Source: an uncultured Clostridia bacterium (GTDB lineage Bacteria; Bacillota; Clostridia; Oscillospirales; Ruminococcaceae). Taken from it: 64,000 nt of DNA. Positions 38,480 to 47,732 of this stretch are shown here, in pieces. The notes under the pieces were generated by a model. The model was not told where the DNA came from. It saw only the letters and a list, made by a program, of their open reading frames with translations, and ran no database searches. The position numbers were made by a program, and so were the translations under genes. Location of the stretch: contig CAMCOD010000003.1 of the NCBI GenBank assembly GCA_945876435.1, forward strand, positions 1 through 64,000, given 5' to 3'. Position 1 is the first letter of the stretch. Every line of letters begins with the position of its first letter.

Positions 38480-39178
38480 ATGAAACGAAAAATTATTAAA
38501 ATAGAGGAAGAAAAATGCAACGGCTGCGGTCTCTGCGCCCAGGCCTGCCACGAAGGCGCCATCGGAATGGTGGATGGCAAAGCCAAACTGTTGCGTGAGG
38601 ACTACTGCGATGGGCTGGGCGACTGTTTGCCTGTCTGTCCAACCGGTGCGATCTCCTTCGAAGATCGAGAGGCTCCCGCCTACAATGAGGCGGCTGTTCT
38701 TCAGGCAAAACAACAGAAGGATGCCTTTTCCCCTCCCTGCCATTGCCCCGGCAGTCAGTCTCATTCGATCCGTCGGCAATCTTCCCCTTCCTTATCTGCT
38801 CCTGTCTCCAGCCAACTTGGTCAGTGGCCGGTGCAGATCAAACTGGCTCCCCTCACCGCCTCTTACTTTGACGGGGCAGATCTGTTGGTCGCCGCTGATT
38901 GCAGTGCCTTTGCCTACGGAAATTTTCATAACGATCTTCTCCGGGGGCGAGTGCTGCTCATTGGCTGCCCAAAACTGGACGGCGTGAATTACCAGGAGAA
39001 ACTTGAACCGATCATTCGCCTGAACAATATCCGCAGCCTTACCATTGTTCGCATGAATGTACCCTGCTGCGGCGGTTTGGAACAGGCTGCTAAGCAGGCT
39101 CTTCAAGCAAGCGGCAAGTTTCTTCCATGTCAGGTGATCACAATTTCAACCGATGGCCGCATCTTAGGCAAATCGTAA
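38480..39178 (+). CDS. 2x[4Fe-4S] ferredoxin-like protein
   Basis: CNGCGLCAQACHEGAIG and CDGLGDCLPVCPTGAI; C-terminal PCCGGLEQA. Confidence 0.9.
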   Translation: MKRKIIKIEEEKCNGCGLCAQACHEGAIGMVDGKAKLLREDYCDGLGDCLPVCPTGAISFEDREAPAYNEAAVLQAKQQKDAFSPPCHCPGSQSHSIRRQSSPSLSAPVSSQLGQWPVQIKLAPLTASYFDGADLLVAADCSAFAYGNFHNDLLRGRVLLIGCPKLDGVNYQEKLEPIIRLNNIRSLTIVRMNVPCCGGLEQAAKQALQASGKFLPCQVITISTDGRILGKS

Positions 39179-39284
39179 TCTGTTTTTTTTAAAATTTATC
39201 CTTTTGCTGGACTTTTTTCTCTCTTTGGCGTATAATTAAGTTCATAAACATGAAATACTGCATCCCAAAGGAGAGAAAAAACAT

Positions 39285-39896
39285 ATGGATTATAATGGTT
39301 CCATCGGCGCTCGAATCAAATCGCTTCGTACCGAACAGAAAATGACTCTCAAACAGCTCAGCGAGTTGTCCGGCCTGTCAGCTGGTTTCCTTTCTCAGCT
39401 GGAACGAGGACTCTCCACGATCGCTATTGATTCTTTGGCAAATTTATCCAAAATTCTTAATGTCAGCCTCTCCTCCTTTTTCCAGGATCAGGAGGATCCA
39501 ACTACGGATCCGGTGGTTCATAGCTTTGACCAGCACTTCAGCCAAGTGAATCCACAAATCATTCAGTATATTCTCAGCCATCATCCCTCTTCCTCTCATC
39601 TTCTTCCCCGTATTTTTACACTGCTGCCTATGGCAAACGCGCAGATGGACCATCTTGAGATCTACTGCCATGAAGGTGAGGAGTTTATCTATGTGCTGGA
39701 AGGTATTGTAACCGTTATGCTTGGTGATAATCAGTACACGCTTTACCCCGGTGACAGCATTATGGTGGACTCAACCGTTCCCCACAACTGGATCAACTAC
39801 ACCAATCATATTTCCAAAATTCTGACAATCAATTACCCCAACCCCTTTAATGAAAACCTCAATGTGGAAGGCGATGTGGAGGGTAACATTCAGTAA
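39285..39896 (+). CDS. XRE family regulator with C-terminal cupin
   Basis: IGARIKSLRTEQKMTLKQLSELSGLSAGFLSQLERG; cupin HEGEEFIYVLEGIVTVMLGDNQYTLYPGDSIMVDSTVPH. Confidence 0.93.
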   Translation: MDYNGSIGARIKSLRTEQKMTLKQLSELSGLSAGFLSQLERGLSTIAIDSLANLSKILNVSLSSFFQDQEDPTTDPVVHSFDQHFSQVNPQIIQYILSHHPSSSHLLPRIFTLLPMANAQMDHLEIYCHEGEEFIYVLEGIVTVMLGDNQYTLYPGDSIMVDSTVPHNWINYTNHISKILTINYPNPFNENLNVEGDVEGNIQ

Positions 39897-40036
39897 ATAT
39901 TTTAAGGCCTGAAGATATTTCGGGCCTTTTTGTCATTTTATAAATAACAAAGAAAGCATAAAACAAAAAGACAGCCCCGAAAACGGAGCTGTCTTTTTGT
40001 TATGTTAGCTTGATTGAAAAAAGAGGGTAGCAGGGA

Positions 40037-41665
40037 TTATTCCTCGTCCATGAAAGGATAAGTGATTGCTTTGGTTGGCAGGAAGTTTTCCTTGATGGAA
40101 CGTGGGCTGATCCAACGATACAGGTTCAGCATGGAACCAGCTTTGTCGTTGGTACCGGAAGCGCGGCTACCGCCGAATGGCTGCTGGCCGATAACTGCGC
40201 CGGTAGGTTTGTCGTTAATGTAGAAATTGCCGGCGCTATTGCGGAGGGCACGTTCCATTTCAACAATAGCCTGACGATCCTGTGCAAAGATAGCACCGGT
40301 GAGAGCATATGGAGAAGCCTGATCGCAAATCTTCAGGGTTTCTTCCAGTTTTTCATCTTGGTATACATAAACGGTCAGAACTGGGCCAAAGATCTCTTCT
40401 ACCATGGTCTTGAAGTCTGGTTTCTTTGCCTGAATAACGGTTGGATATACGAACCAGCCCTTAGAATCGTCGTAGCTGCCGCAGAGAACGTCAGCGTCAG
40501 CGGATTCTTCTGCGTATTTAATGTAATTTACGATATTTCTGTAAGATTTTTCGTCGATAACAGCACCCATGAAGCTGGTGAAGTCCTGAACATCGCCAAC
40601 TTTCAGTTCTGCTACGCGAGCCAGCAGTTTTTCTTTTACTTCATCCCAAAGGCTTGCAGGAATGAAAGCGCGGGAAGCTGCGGAGCATTTCTGACCCTGG
40701 AACTCGAAAGCACCGCGAGCCATTGCGGAAACCAGTTCATCCACTTTTGCGGTTGGGTGAGCGAAGATAAAGTCTTTACCACCGGTTTCACCAACCAGAC
40801 GTGGGTAGCTGCGGTATTTGGAGATGTTCTGGCCAACCAGAGACCATACGCCGCTGAATACTGCGGTAGAACCAGTGAAGTGGAAGCCTGCCAGATTTTC
40901 ATCAGACAGAACATATTTGCTCATGTCAGTACCGGAGCATGGAACGAAGTTGATAACGCCGGCTGGCAGACCTGCTTCAACCAGTACCTGATAGAAGTAG
41001 TAGTTGGAGAGAACAGCGGTAGAGGATGGTTTCCACAGTACGGTGTTGCCTACGATGGCAGGTGCGGTGCACAGGTTGCCGCCGATGGAAGTGAAGTTAA
41101 ATGGAGAGATGGCAGCTACGAAACCATCCAGAGGACGGTACTCAGTGCGGTTCCATACAGCAGGGGTGTTGTTTGGCTGCTGCTGGTAGATCTGCTGTGC
41201 GAAGTATACGTTGAAGCGCAGGAAGTCAGCCAACTCGCAAGCGGAGTCGATTTCAGCCTGGTAAGCGGTTTTGCTCTGGCCCAGCATAGTAGCAGCGTTT
41301 ACTTTGTCACGCCATGGACCGGTCAGCAGGTCAGCAGCTTTCAGGAAAATAGCAGCGCGATGCTCCCAAGGCAGCTCCTCCCAGGCTTTTTTGGCTTCCA
41401 TAGCAGCTTTTACTGCTGCTTTCAGCTCTTCTTCACCAGCCATATGGAAAGTAGCCAGTACATGATGATGATCATGGGGCATCGTAACGGTTTTGGTGTT
41501 GCCGGTGTAGATTTCTTTGCCGCCAATAATAACCGGGATCTCAACCTGTACCGCAGACTGGCGTGCCAGCTCTGCTTTCAGGCTTTCTCTTTCGGCTGTG
41601 CCAACAGCATAGCTGTTAACCGGCTCGTTGTTTGGCATCGTTACCTGATAGTAAGCGTTGTTCAT
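40037..41665 (-). CDS. pruA: L-glutamate gamma-semialdehyde (1-pyrroline-5-carboxylate) dehydrogenase
   Basis: RLVGETGGKDFIFAHPTAKVDELV; FEFQGQKCSAASRAFIP; QQPFGGSRASGTNDKAGS. Confidence 0.95.
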   Translation of the reverse strand: MNNAYYQVTMPNNEPVNSYAVGTAERESLKAELARQSAVQVEIPVIIGGKEIYTGNTKTVTMPHDHHHVLATFHMAGEEELKAAVKAAMEAKKAWEELPWEHRAAIFLKAADLLTGPWRDKVNAATMLGQSKTAYQAEIDSACELADFLRFNVYFAQQIYQQQPNNTPAVWNRTEYRPLDGFVAAISPFNFTSIGGNLCTAPAIVGNTVLWKPSSTAVLSNYYFYQVLVEAGLPAGVINFVPCSGTDMSKYVLSDENLAGFHFTGSTAVFSGVWSLVGQNISKYRSYPRLVGETGGKDFIFAHPTAKVDELVSAMARGAFEFQGQKCSAASRAFIPASLWDEVKEKLLARVAELKVGDVQDFTSFMGAVIDEKSYRNIVNYIKYAEESADADVLCGSYDDSKGWFVYPTVIQAKKPDFKTMVEEIFGPVLTVYVYQDEKLEETLKICDQASPYALTGAIFAQDRQAIVEMERALRNSAGNFYINDKPTGAVIGQQPFGGSRASGTNDKAGSMLNLYRWISPRSIKENFLPTKAITYPFMDEE

Positions 41666-41729
41666 GGTAAATCACCTTTCTGAAATAAAATTTGACGTAC
41701 TAACTTTGTTTTTTCTTCAAAAGGGAGCC

Positions 41730-41765
41730 TGCAGGGTCGTTTCGAGCAGCCCTGCAGGACCAAAT
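41730..41765 (-). terminator. Hairpin between hypD and P5C dehydrogenase
   Basis: Reverse strand CCTGCAGGG...CCCTGCAGG then TTTT. Confidence 0.5.
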
Positions 41766-41773
41766 CTTATGAA

Positions 41774-44146
41774 TTAGAAGCTCTGTTCGGTACGGTTGAT
41801 GATCTCATCCTGCAAAGCGCGGCTGAGGTTGTGGAAGTAGTCGCTGTAACCGGCTACACGAACGATCAGATCTTTGTAATCCTCTGGGTTTTTCTGTGCT
41901 TCCAGCAGAGTCTGGCGATCCACAACGTTGAACTGGATGTGGTGACCGTCCAGATTGAAGTAGCTGCGGATCAGATGAGCCATATTTTCCAATCCGTTGT
42001 CGCCGGCTACGTTGGATGGGGTAAATTTCTGGTTCAGCAGAGTACCGCCGGTGCTGATGTGGTCCATCTTCGCCGCAGAGCGAATAACTGCGGTCGGGCC
42101 TTTGCTGTCTCGGCCCTGAACCGGGGAAATACCCTCGGACAGAGGACGGCCGCACAGTCTGCCATCCGGGCTTGCCAGCATAACTTCACCGAAGTAAACA
42201 TGGCAGGTCGTCGGAAGCATGTTGACCCGATACTGACCGCCGCGCATATTTGGACGACCGGTAACACATTTCTGGTAAGCGGAGAATACTTCACGCATGA
42301 TGTTGTCTGCTTCATCGTCATCGTTGCCGTATTTCGGGCTGCGATCCAGCAGCATATTGCGGACAGACTCATAGCCTTCAAAGTTTGCGTGGAGAGCATC
42401 CATCAGTTCCTTCATGGACAGATCTTTCTTGTCATAAACATGGGTCTTAATGGCAGCCAGAGAGTCTGTGATAGTACCGATACCCACACCCTGAATGTAG
42501 CTGGTGTTGTATCTTGCGCCGCCTGCGTTGTAGTCCTTGCCGCGGCTGATGCAGTCGTTGGTGATGATGGACAGGAATGGAGCCGGCATATATTTGGCGT
42601 AAATCGCCTCGATGCGGTTAGAACCTTCCACTTTGATGTCAACAAAGTGTTTGATCTGTTTCTTGTAAGCGTCCATCAGTTCTTCATAGGTCTTGAAGTC
42701 CTCTGCGGAGCCAAGTTTCAGACCGAGCTGTTTTCCGGAAACCGGATCAAAGCCGTTGTGCAGAGTAATTTCGAAAACTTTCGGCAGGTTAAAGTAACCG
42801 GTCAGGATGTAAGCTTCATTACCGAAGGCACCGGTCTCAACGCAGCCGCTGGTACCGCCTTTTCTGGCGTCCTCGATGGATTTACCAGCGTTCATCAGCT
42901 CCTGAATGATCTCTTCGGTGTTGTAGAAGGCCGGCTGTCCCCAACCTTTACGGGAGATCTCGCAGGCACGTTTCAGGAAGCGGTGCGGAGTTTTACGGCT
43001 GATCTGTACGTTGGAGCTTGGCTGAAGCAGACGCATCTCATCCATGCAGTCCAGGATCAGGTAGCTTACCGGGTTAACGCCGTCCTCACCATCCGGGGTG
43101 ATACCGCCGGTATTGATGTTGGCAAAGTCGGTATAGGTGCTGCTCTCCTTCAGGGTGATACCTACTTTTGGAGGAGCTGGCTGGTTATTGAATTTTACCC
43201 AGAGGCATTCCAACAGTTCCAGAGCTTTTTCGTCATCCAGAATACCGTCTGCCACGTCTTTCTGATAGTAAGGATTCAGATGCTGATCCAGACGGCCAGG
43301 GCTGTAAGCATCCCAAGGGTTCAGCTCGGTGGTTACGCACAGATGAACAAACCAGTACATCTGAATTGCCTGCCAGAAAGTCTGGGGTTTATGAGCAGGA
43401 ACCACGTCGCAGTTTGCCGCGATCTGGAGCAGTTCTTTTTTCCGCTGTTCATCGGTTTCCTGTTCTGCTTTTTCTCTTGCAAAAGCAGCATAGCGGCGGC
43501 CAAGGATCATAATTGCGTCGCAGCAGATGCTCATAGCGTTCAGCTGTTCTTTTTTGGCCATCGCTTCCGGATCATGCTGGAAGTCCAAAGCTGCGATGGC
43601 ATCCTGAATCTCCTTCTGATAGTCCAGGAAGCCTTTGCGGAACAGGTTTTCAGAACCAACCGTGTGGCCTGGGCCGCGCTGTTCCATAAATTCGGTGAAA
43701 ATACCGCTTTCATAGCAGTCTTTCCACTCTGGTGTTACGGCTTTCAGAATCTTGCTGCGGATCGAACGTTTCTCCCAGAATGGGATGATCTTATTTTTTT
43801 GCAGTTCCAGATCCGCGTCTGTAACTTTAAAGGAGATCAGATCGCGATCGTTCATAACGTGCATATCTTCCAGTGTATGGCAGCACAGTTCCGGGAAGGT
43901 TGGTGCAGCCTGTGGACCATCGCCCTTTTCGCCAACGATCAGCTCACCGTCGTTGATGCAGAGGGTTTTGTTCTCCATCACTTTTTTCAAAGACAAAGCA
44001 CGCAGCTCTGGGATCGAAACGGTGCCTTCATATTCCAGATAGGCGTCTGTTTCCAGATTGGCTCGCTCCAAGCTGAGTCTTGGCTGGGTGGTGACGCTCT
44101 GCTGACGCAGCTTACGAATACGTTCGTTCATTCCTCGTAATTCCAT
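41774..44146 (-). CDS. hypD: Glycyl radical enzyme, trans-4-hydroxy-L-proline dehydratase
   Basis: GGTSGCVETGAFGNEAYILTGYFNLPKV thiyl Cys region; C-terminal Gly loop VRVAGYSDYF; closely resembles recalled C. difficile HypD. Confidence 0.92.
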   Translation of the reverse strand: MELRGMNERIRKLRQQSVTTQPRLSLERANLETDAYLEYEGTVSIPELRALSLKKVMENKTLCINDGELIVGEKGDGPQAAPTFPELCCHTLEDMHVMNDRDLISFKVTDADLELQKNKIIPFWEKRSIRSKILKAVTPEWKDCYESGIFTEFMEQRGPGHTVGSENLFRKGFLDYQKEIQDAIAALDFQHDPEAMAKKEQLNAMSICCDAIMILGRRYAAFAREKAEQETDEQRKKELLQIAANCDVVPAHKPQTFWQAIQMYWFVHLCVTTELNPWDAYSPGRLDQHLNPYYQKDVADGILDDEKALELLECLWVKFNNQPAPPKVGITLKESSTYTDFANINTGGITPDGEDGVNPVSYLILDCMDEMRLLQPSSNVQISRKTPHRFLKRACEISRKGWGQPAFYNTEEIIQELMNAGKSIEDARKGGTSGCVETGAFGNEAYILTGYFNLPKVFEITLHNGFDPVSGKQLGLKLGSAEDFKTYEELMDAYKKQIKHFVDIKVEGSNRIEAIYAKYMPAPFLSIITNDCISRGKDYNAGGARYNTSYIQGVGIGTITDSLAAIKTHVYDKKDLSMKELMDALHANFEGYESVRNMLLDRSPKYGNDDDEADNIMREVFSAYQKCVTGRPNMRGGQYRVNMLPTTCHVYFGEVMLASPDGRLCGRPLSEGISPVQGRDSKGPTAVIRSAAKMDHISTGGTLLNQKFTPSNVAGDNGLENMAHLIRSYFNLDGHHIQFNVVDRQTLLEAQKNPEDYKDLIVRVAGYSDYFHNLSRALQDEIINRTEQSF

Positions 44147-44163
44147 AATCGATACCTCCTGAT

Positions 44164-45081
44164 TTATCCTCCAATATATACCGGGGCGATTCCTGCCGAC
44201 TGCCAAAGTTGCTTCAGCTGTTCCATACGCTCCGCAGTAGGTGGGCAGAATACTTTCCGGTTCTCCATGCCCAGTCTCTCCCACTTGTCGGAACCAGCCT
44301 TGTGATAGGGCAGCAGGTTCACCTGGGTTACATGGATATTTTCCTTGATAAAGTTGAGCATTTTGCTCATTTCCTCGTCGCCGCCATTGACTTCAATGAT
44401 AACGGGAATACGCAGATTGATCTTCGCGCCCGCCTGGCTGAGGCGTTTCATATTTTCCAAAATCCGCTGATTGCTCCTGCCGGTGTAGAGCCGGTGGATT
44501 CCTTCGGAATAGGCCTTCATATCGTAAAGGAAGGTATCCACATAGGGCAGAATTTTCTCAAAACGTTCAAATTCACACTCGCCGCAGGTATCAATATTAA
44601 CGGAAATTTCTTCTTTCTTCAATTTTTGCAGCAGCTCCAGCAGGTAATCCATATCCTGCACCATCACTTCGCCGCCGGAAAGAGTGACGCCGCCGCCGGA
44701 CTCCTCATAGAAGTTCCGGTCACGGAGCAATTCCTTGATCAGTTCCTTTACCGGAATCTGTTTACCGGAGCGGAAGCGGGCTTCATGAATACAAGCCTCT
44801 TCACAGCGGAAACCGCAGGCTTCTCCACGGCATCTCTGCCAGTCAACCAAAATTTTTCCGTTTTGATAAGACAGCGCTTTCTTGTCGCAGGCCTGCAAAC
44901 AGGCTCCGCAGCCGCAGCATTTGTTGCTATCGAAGAGAATCTGGGGCGTAAAATCCTGACTTTCCGGGTTATGACACCAGGCGCAGGCCAGCGGACAGCC
45001 TTTAAAGAACACCGTTGTACGAATGCCTTTGCCATCGTGGATGGAAAAACGCTGTACATTGATGATATTTGGAATTGGCAT
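44164..45081 (-). CDS. hypE: Glycyl-radical enzyme activating protein (radical SAM)
   Basis: FFKGCPLACAWCHNPES radical SAM motif; two ferredoxin-like Cys clusters; next to hypD. Confidence 0.93.
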   Translation of the reverse strand: MPIPNIINVQRFSIHDGKGIRTTVFFKGCPLACAWCHNPESQDFTPQILFDSNKCCGCGACLQACDKKALSYQNGKILVDWQRCRGEACGFRCEEACIHEARFRSGKQIPVKELIKELLRDRNFYEESGGGVTLSGGEVMVQDMDYLLELLQKLKKEEISVNIDTCGECEFERFEKILPYVDTFLYDMKAYSEGIHRLYTGRSNQRILENMKRLSQAGAKINLRIPVIIEVNGGDEEMSKMLNFIKENIHVTQVNLLPYHKAGSDKWERLGMENRKVFCPPTAERMEQLKQLWQSAGIAPVYIGG

Positions 45082-45369
45082 CCTGCTCGCCCTCCTTTCA
45101 TTAATGTGGATATTGTTGTATCTCAAACAAGATATTTTCATTTTTATGAATTGATGCTTTTCAGCTCTCTATTCGTCCTCATTTTAGCAGGATTTTATTT
45201 TCATGTCAATGAATTTTTAGAAATTCTTTAAATTGAACATATCTAACGGACTTTTTTTGTTTTTTCTACTATTTTACCGTTTTTTGTCGGTTTTTTAACC
45301 AATTATTCTGCAATAATCCTCTGTGCAATATCCATTCTATTCCATATATGATTCATATTTGTGAATTTA

Positions 45370-45416
45370 TTGCAAAAAAACTTGCTGTCCTTCTGTGGGC
45401 AGCAAGTTTTTTTGCG
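45370..45416 (-). terminator. Terminator downstream of aldose 1-epimerase
   Basis: AAAAAAACTTGCTG...CAGCAAGTTTTTTT. Confidence 0.65.
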
Positions 45417-45426
45417 TTTCTGTTAT

Positions 45427-46479
45427 CTATTTCCCGATGGAAAAAGCATACGCTGTCATGTGCTGGTACAGCTCCCCTGCCCGGAGCACCACCGTTGGGA
45501 AATTTTTATGGGCCATTGCGTTTGGCCAATGCTGAGCCTCCAGACAGAAACCTTCCCGCCTTCCATAAAATACACCATGTTTTCCCTTCGCCTGGCCATC
45601 CTGCAGAAAGTTGGCAGTGTAAAGCTGAACGCCGGGCTGGGTGGTGTACATGCTCATATGGATTCCGGTTTTGGGTGAAAATGCCTCCGCGCAAAGGCTG
45701 AATTCTCCCTCCAAGTCCAAAATAAAGTTGTGGTCATAACCGGAACCGTTTTTCAAATTCGGGTCGACAGCATTGATATCCTGACCAATGGCTTTCCACT
45801 GCCGGAAATCAAAGGGCGTCCCCTCCACCAGAATGATTTTTCCTGTAGGCAGACAGCCTGCATCATTTTCCGTAAAGGAATCGCTGTAAATTTTCAATTC
45901 CTGCTCCAAAACGCTTCCGCTGTCATGGCCGTTCAAATTAAAGTAGCTGTGGTTGGTCAGATTCACCACAGTATCTTCATCGGACAGCGCGCAGTACTCC
46001 ATAAGCAGCTGATTTTCTTCATCCAGCGAGTAGGCCACCGAACAAAGCAGATTGCCGGGATAACCTTCCTCTCCATCCGGACTCAGGCGGGAAAATACCA
46101 CTCGTTCCCCCTGAACAGAGTGATTCCAAAGCTTTTTGTCAAAACCCTCTTTGCCGCCGTGCAGGTGGTTCTCCCCATTATTCTTGCACAGCTGGTAGTG
46201 CTTTTCGTTCAGTATAAATTCTCCTTTGCCGATCCGATTGGCGTGCCGGCCGGGAGTCGCCCCCAGAGAAGCGGTCTGGCGCTCCTGATCCGCCGCCGTT
46301 TCACAGCCTAATACCACATCTACCAGCTTTCCTTCCCGGTCAGGAACCTTCAAGGCAGTTACCGCCGCACCGTAGTTGGTTAAGGATACGCTGGCTCCCG
46401 CTTGGTTGGTAATGGTATATAAAACTGCCTCCCTGCCATCGGAAAGCTTTCCAAAGGGCCGCATTGTAATCTTCATCAT
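45427..46479 (-). CDS. galM: Aldose 1-epimerase
   Basis: GATPGRHANRIGKGEF; LTNHSYFNLNGHDSGSVLEQ. Confidence 0.94.
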   Translation of the reverse strand: MMKITMRPFGKLSDGREAVLYTITNQAGASVSLTNYGAAVTALKVPDREGKLVDVVLGCETAADQERQTASLGATPGRHANRIGKGEFILNEKHYQLCKNNGENHLHGGKEGFDKKLWNHSVQGERVVFSRLSPDGEEGYPGNLLCSVAYSLDEENQLLMEYCALSDEDTVVNLTNHSYFNLNGHDSGSVLEQELKIYSDSFTENDAGCLPTGKIILVEGTPFDFRQWKAIGQDINAVDPNLKNGSGYDHNFILDLEGEFSLCAEAFSPKTGIHMSMYTTQPGVQLYTANFLQDGQAKGKHGVFYGRREGFCLEAQHWPNAMAHKNFPTVVLRAGELYQHMTAYAFSIGK

Positions 46480-46580
46480 AACGCCTCCTTGTGAAGTAAA
46501 TTGAACCGTTTGTTACTGCCCTCATTATAAAGCAAAAGAAAGCAAAAGAAAAGCGTTCCATCCAATGGAACGCTTTCAGC

Positions 46581-47708
46581 TTAATTTTTTTCTTTGGCGG
46601 CAGCCCGTTCAAGGTCAGCCTGCTCTTTGAGACGGCGCTGTTCGGCTTCGATTTTCTGCTCCTTCGCCTTAGTGGTCTTCCCCCGGAGGCGCTGAATCTG
46701 GGGAACAACTTTCGTAAAGCCGGTATAGAAGAAACGATTATAAACCCGGTCAAACTCGCCGATAAATTCGGTGGCTCCTTCCTGACGGCAGAAGCCTTCT
46801 TTAAATTTAAAGAGGCCGTTGGTCTTTTCCAGAATGAATACTCCACCGAAATCATAAATTTCAGAGCCGTTTTCCAGACCCCAGCGGATCATCTCCGCCT
46901 GCATGGCGTAATTGGGCATGAGATTGCGCTTCTCGTTGGAACTTGCGCCGTAAATATACCAGGTTTTCTTGCCGTAATGGATGCAGATGGCACCGGAAAG
47001 GCCTTCTCCCTCATGTTCGGCAATGTAAATCCGAATCTGCTCCGGTTTGTAGGCGTGGAGCATACGTTGGAAATATTCATAAGGACGATAGCCGATCTTA
47101 TCCCGCACCGCGGTGATCTTATACAGCTCGTAGAAAGTCTTTAAATCCTCTTCATCGTGGCTCCAGCGGACAGTGACGCCTTTCCGCGCAGCCAGACGGA
47201 TGTTGTAGCGAGTTTTTTCGCTGAAATGTGTCATCAATTCATCAAAGGTATAGCCGCCGATGTTGAGAATCATGTTGTAGCGCGGCTGGATCAGGTCAAA
47301 TTTGTCGCACTGCTCATTGCGGACAAGGTAGCCCAGCTTGGCGTAGGCTTCCTCCAGTTCTTTGTTTCGGGGCAGTTCCGGGTCCATGCGGAAAAGGAAG
47401 GCATGATGCTTCTTCGCCACCTGATCCACACTTTCCATCAGCTCCTGCACCAGAGCCGTATCCGAAAAATCACAGATAGGGCCGCGGGGAGCGTAGATCA
47501 TGGAGGCTTTTCCAAAGACTTTCCGGATCAGCAGAGACATGGCGGCAACGATTTTTCCTTCCCGCTCCACATAGACCTGCTCATTTTCCCACTCTGCCTT
47601 GACCTTGCTCCAGGCAAGATCCTGGGTAGCATTGGCCCAAGGGCTTTCCTCCATGTATTTTGTGTATTCCGCCACCTTGGCGGCATTGTTAAGATCAAGA
47701 ATCGCCAT
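46581..47708 (-). CDS. FemA/FemB/FemX family peptidoglycan aminoacyltransferase
   Basis: LIRKVFGKASMIYAPRGPICD; TRYNIRLAARKGVTVRW; KTWYIYGASSNEKRNLMPNYAMQAEMIRWGLENG. Confidence 0.92.
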   Translation of the reverse strand: MAILDLNNAAKVAEYTKYMEESPWANATQDLAWSKVKAEWENEQVYVEREGKIVAAMSLLIRKVFGKASMIYAPRGPICDFSDTALVQELMESVDQVAKKHHAFLFRMDPELPRNKELEEAYAKLGYLVRNEQCDKFDLIQPRYNMILNIGGYTFDELMTHFSEKTRYNIRLAARKGVTVRWSHDEEDLKTFYELYKITAVRDKIGYRPYEYFQRMLHAYKPEQIRIYIAEHEGEGLSGAICIHYGKKTWYIYGASSNEKRNLMPNYAMQAEMIRWGLENGSEIYDFGGVFILEKTNGLFKFKEGFCRQEGATEFIGEFDRVYNRFFYTGFTKVVPQIQRLRGKTTKAKEQKIEAEQRRLKEQADLERAAAKEKN

Positions 47709-47732
47709 GATTGCACCTCAGTATTATTGGTA

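Noticed and set aside
40358-41683. 441-aa plus-strand ORF antisense to P5C dehydrogenase
   Set aside because: Antisense artefact; P5CDH has clear catalytic motifs.
41831-44140. 769-aa plus-strand ORF antisense to hypD
   Set aside because: Codon-bias artefact opposite a strongly supported gene; no recognisable domain, SD or promoter.
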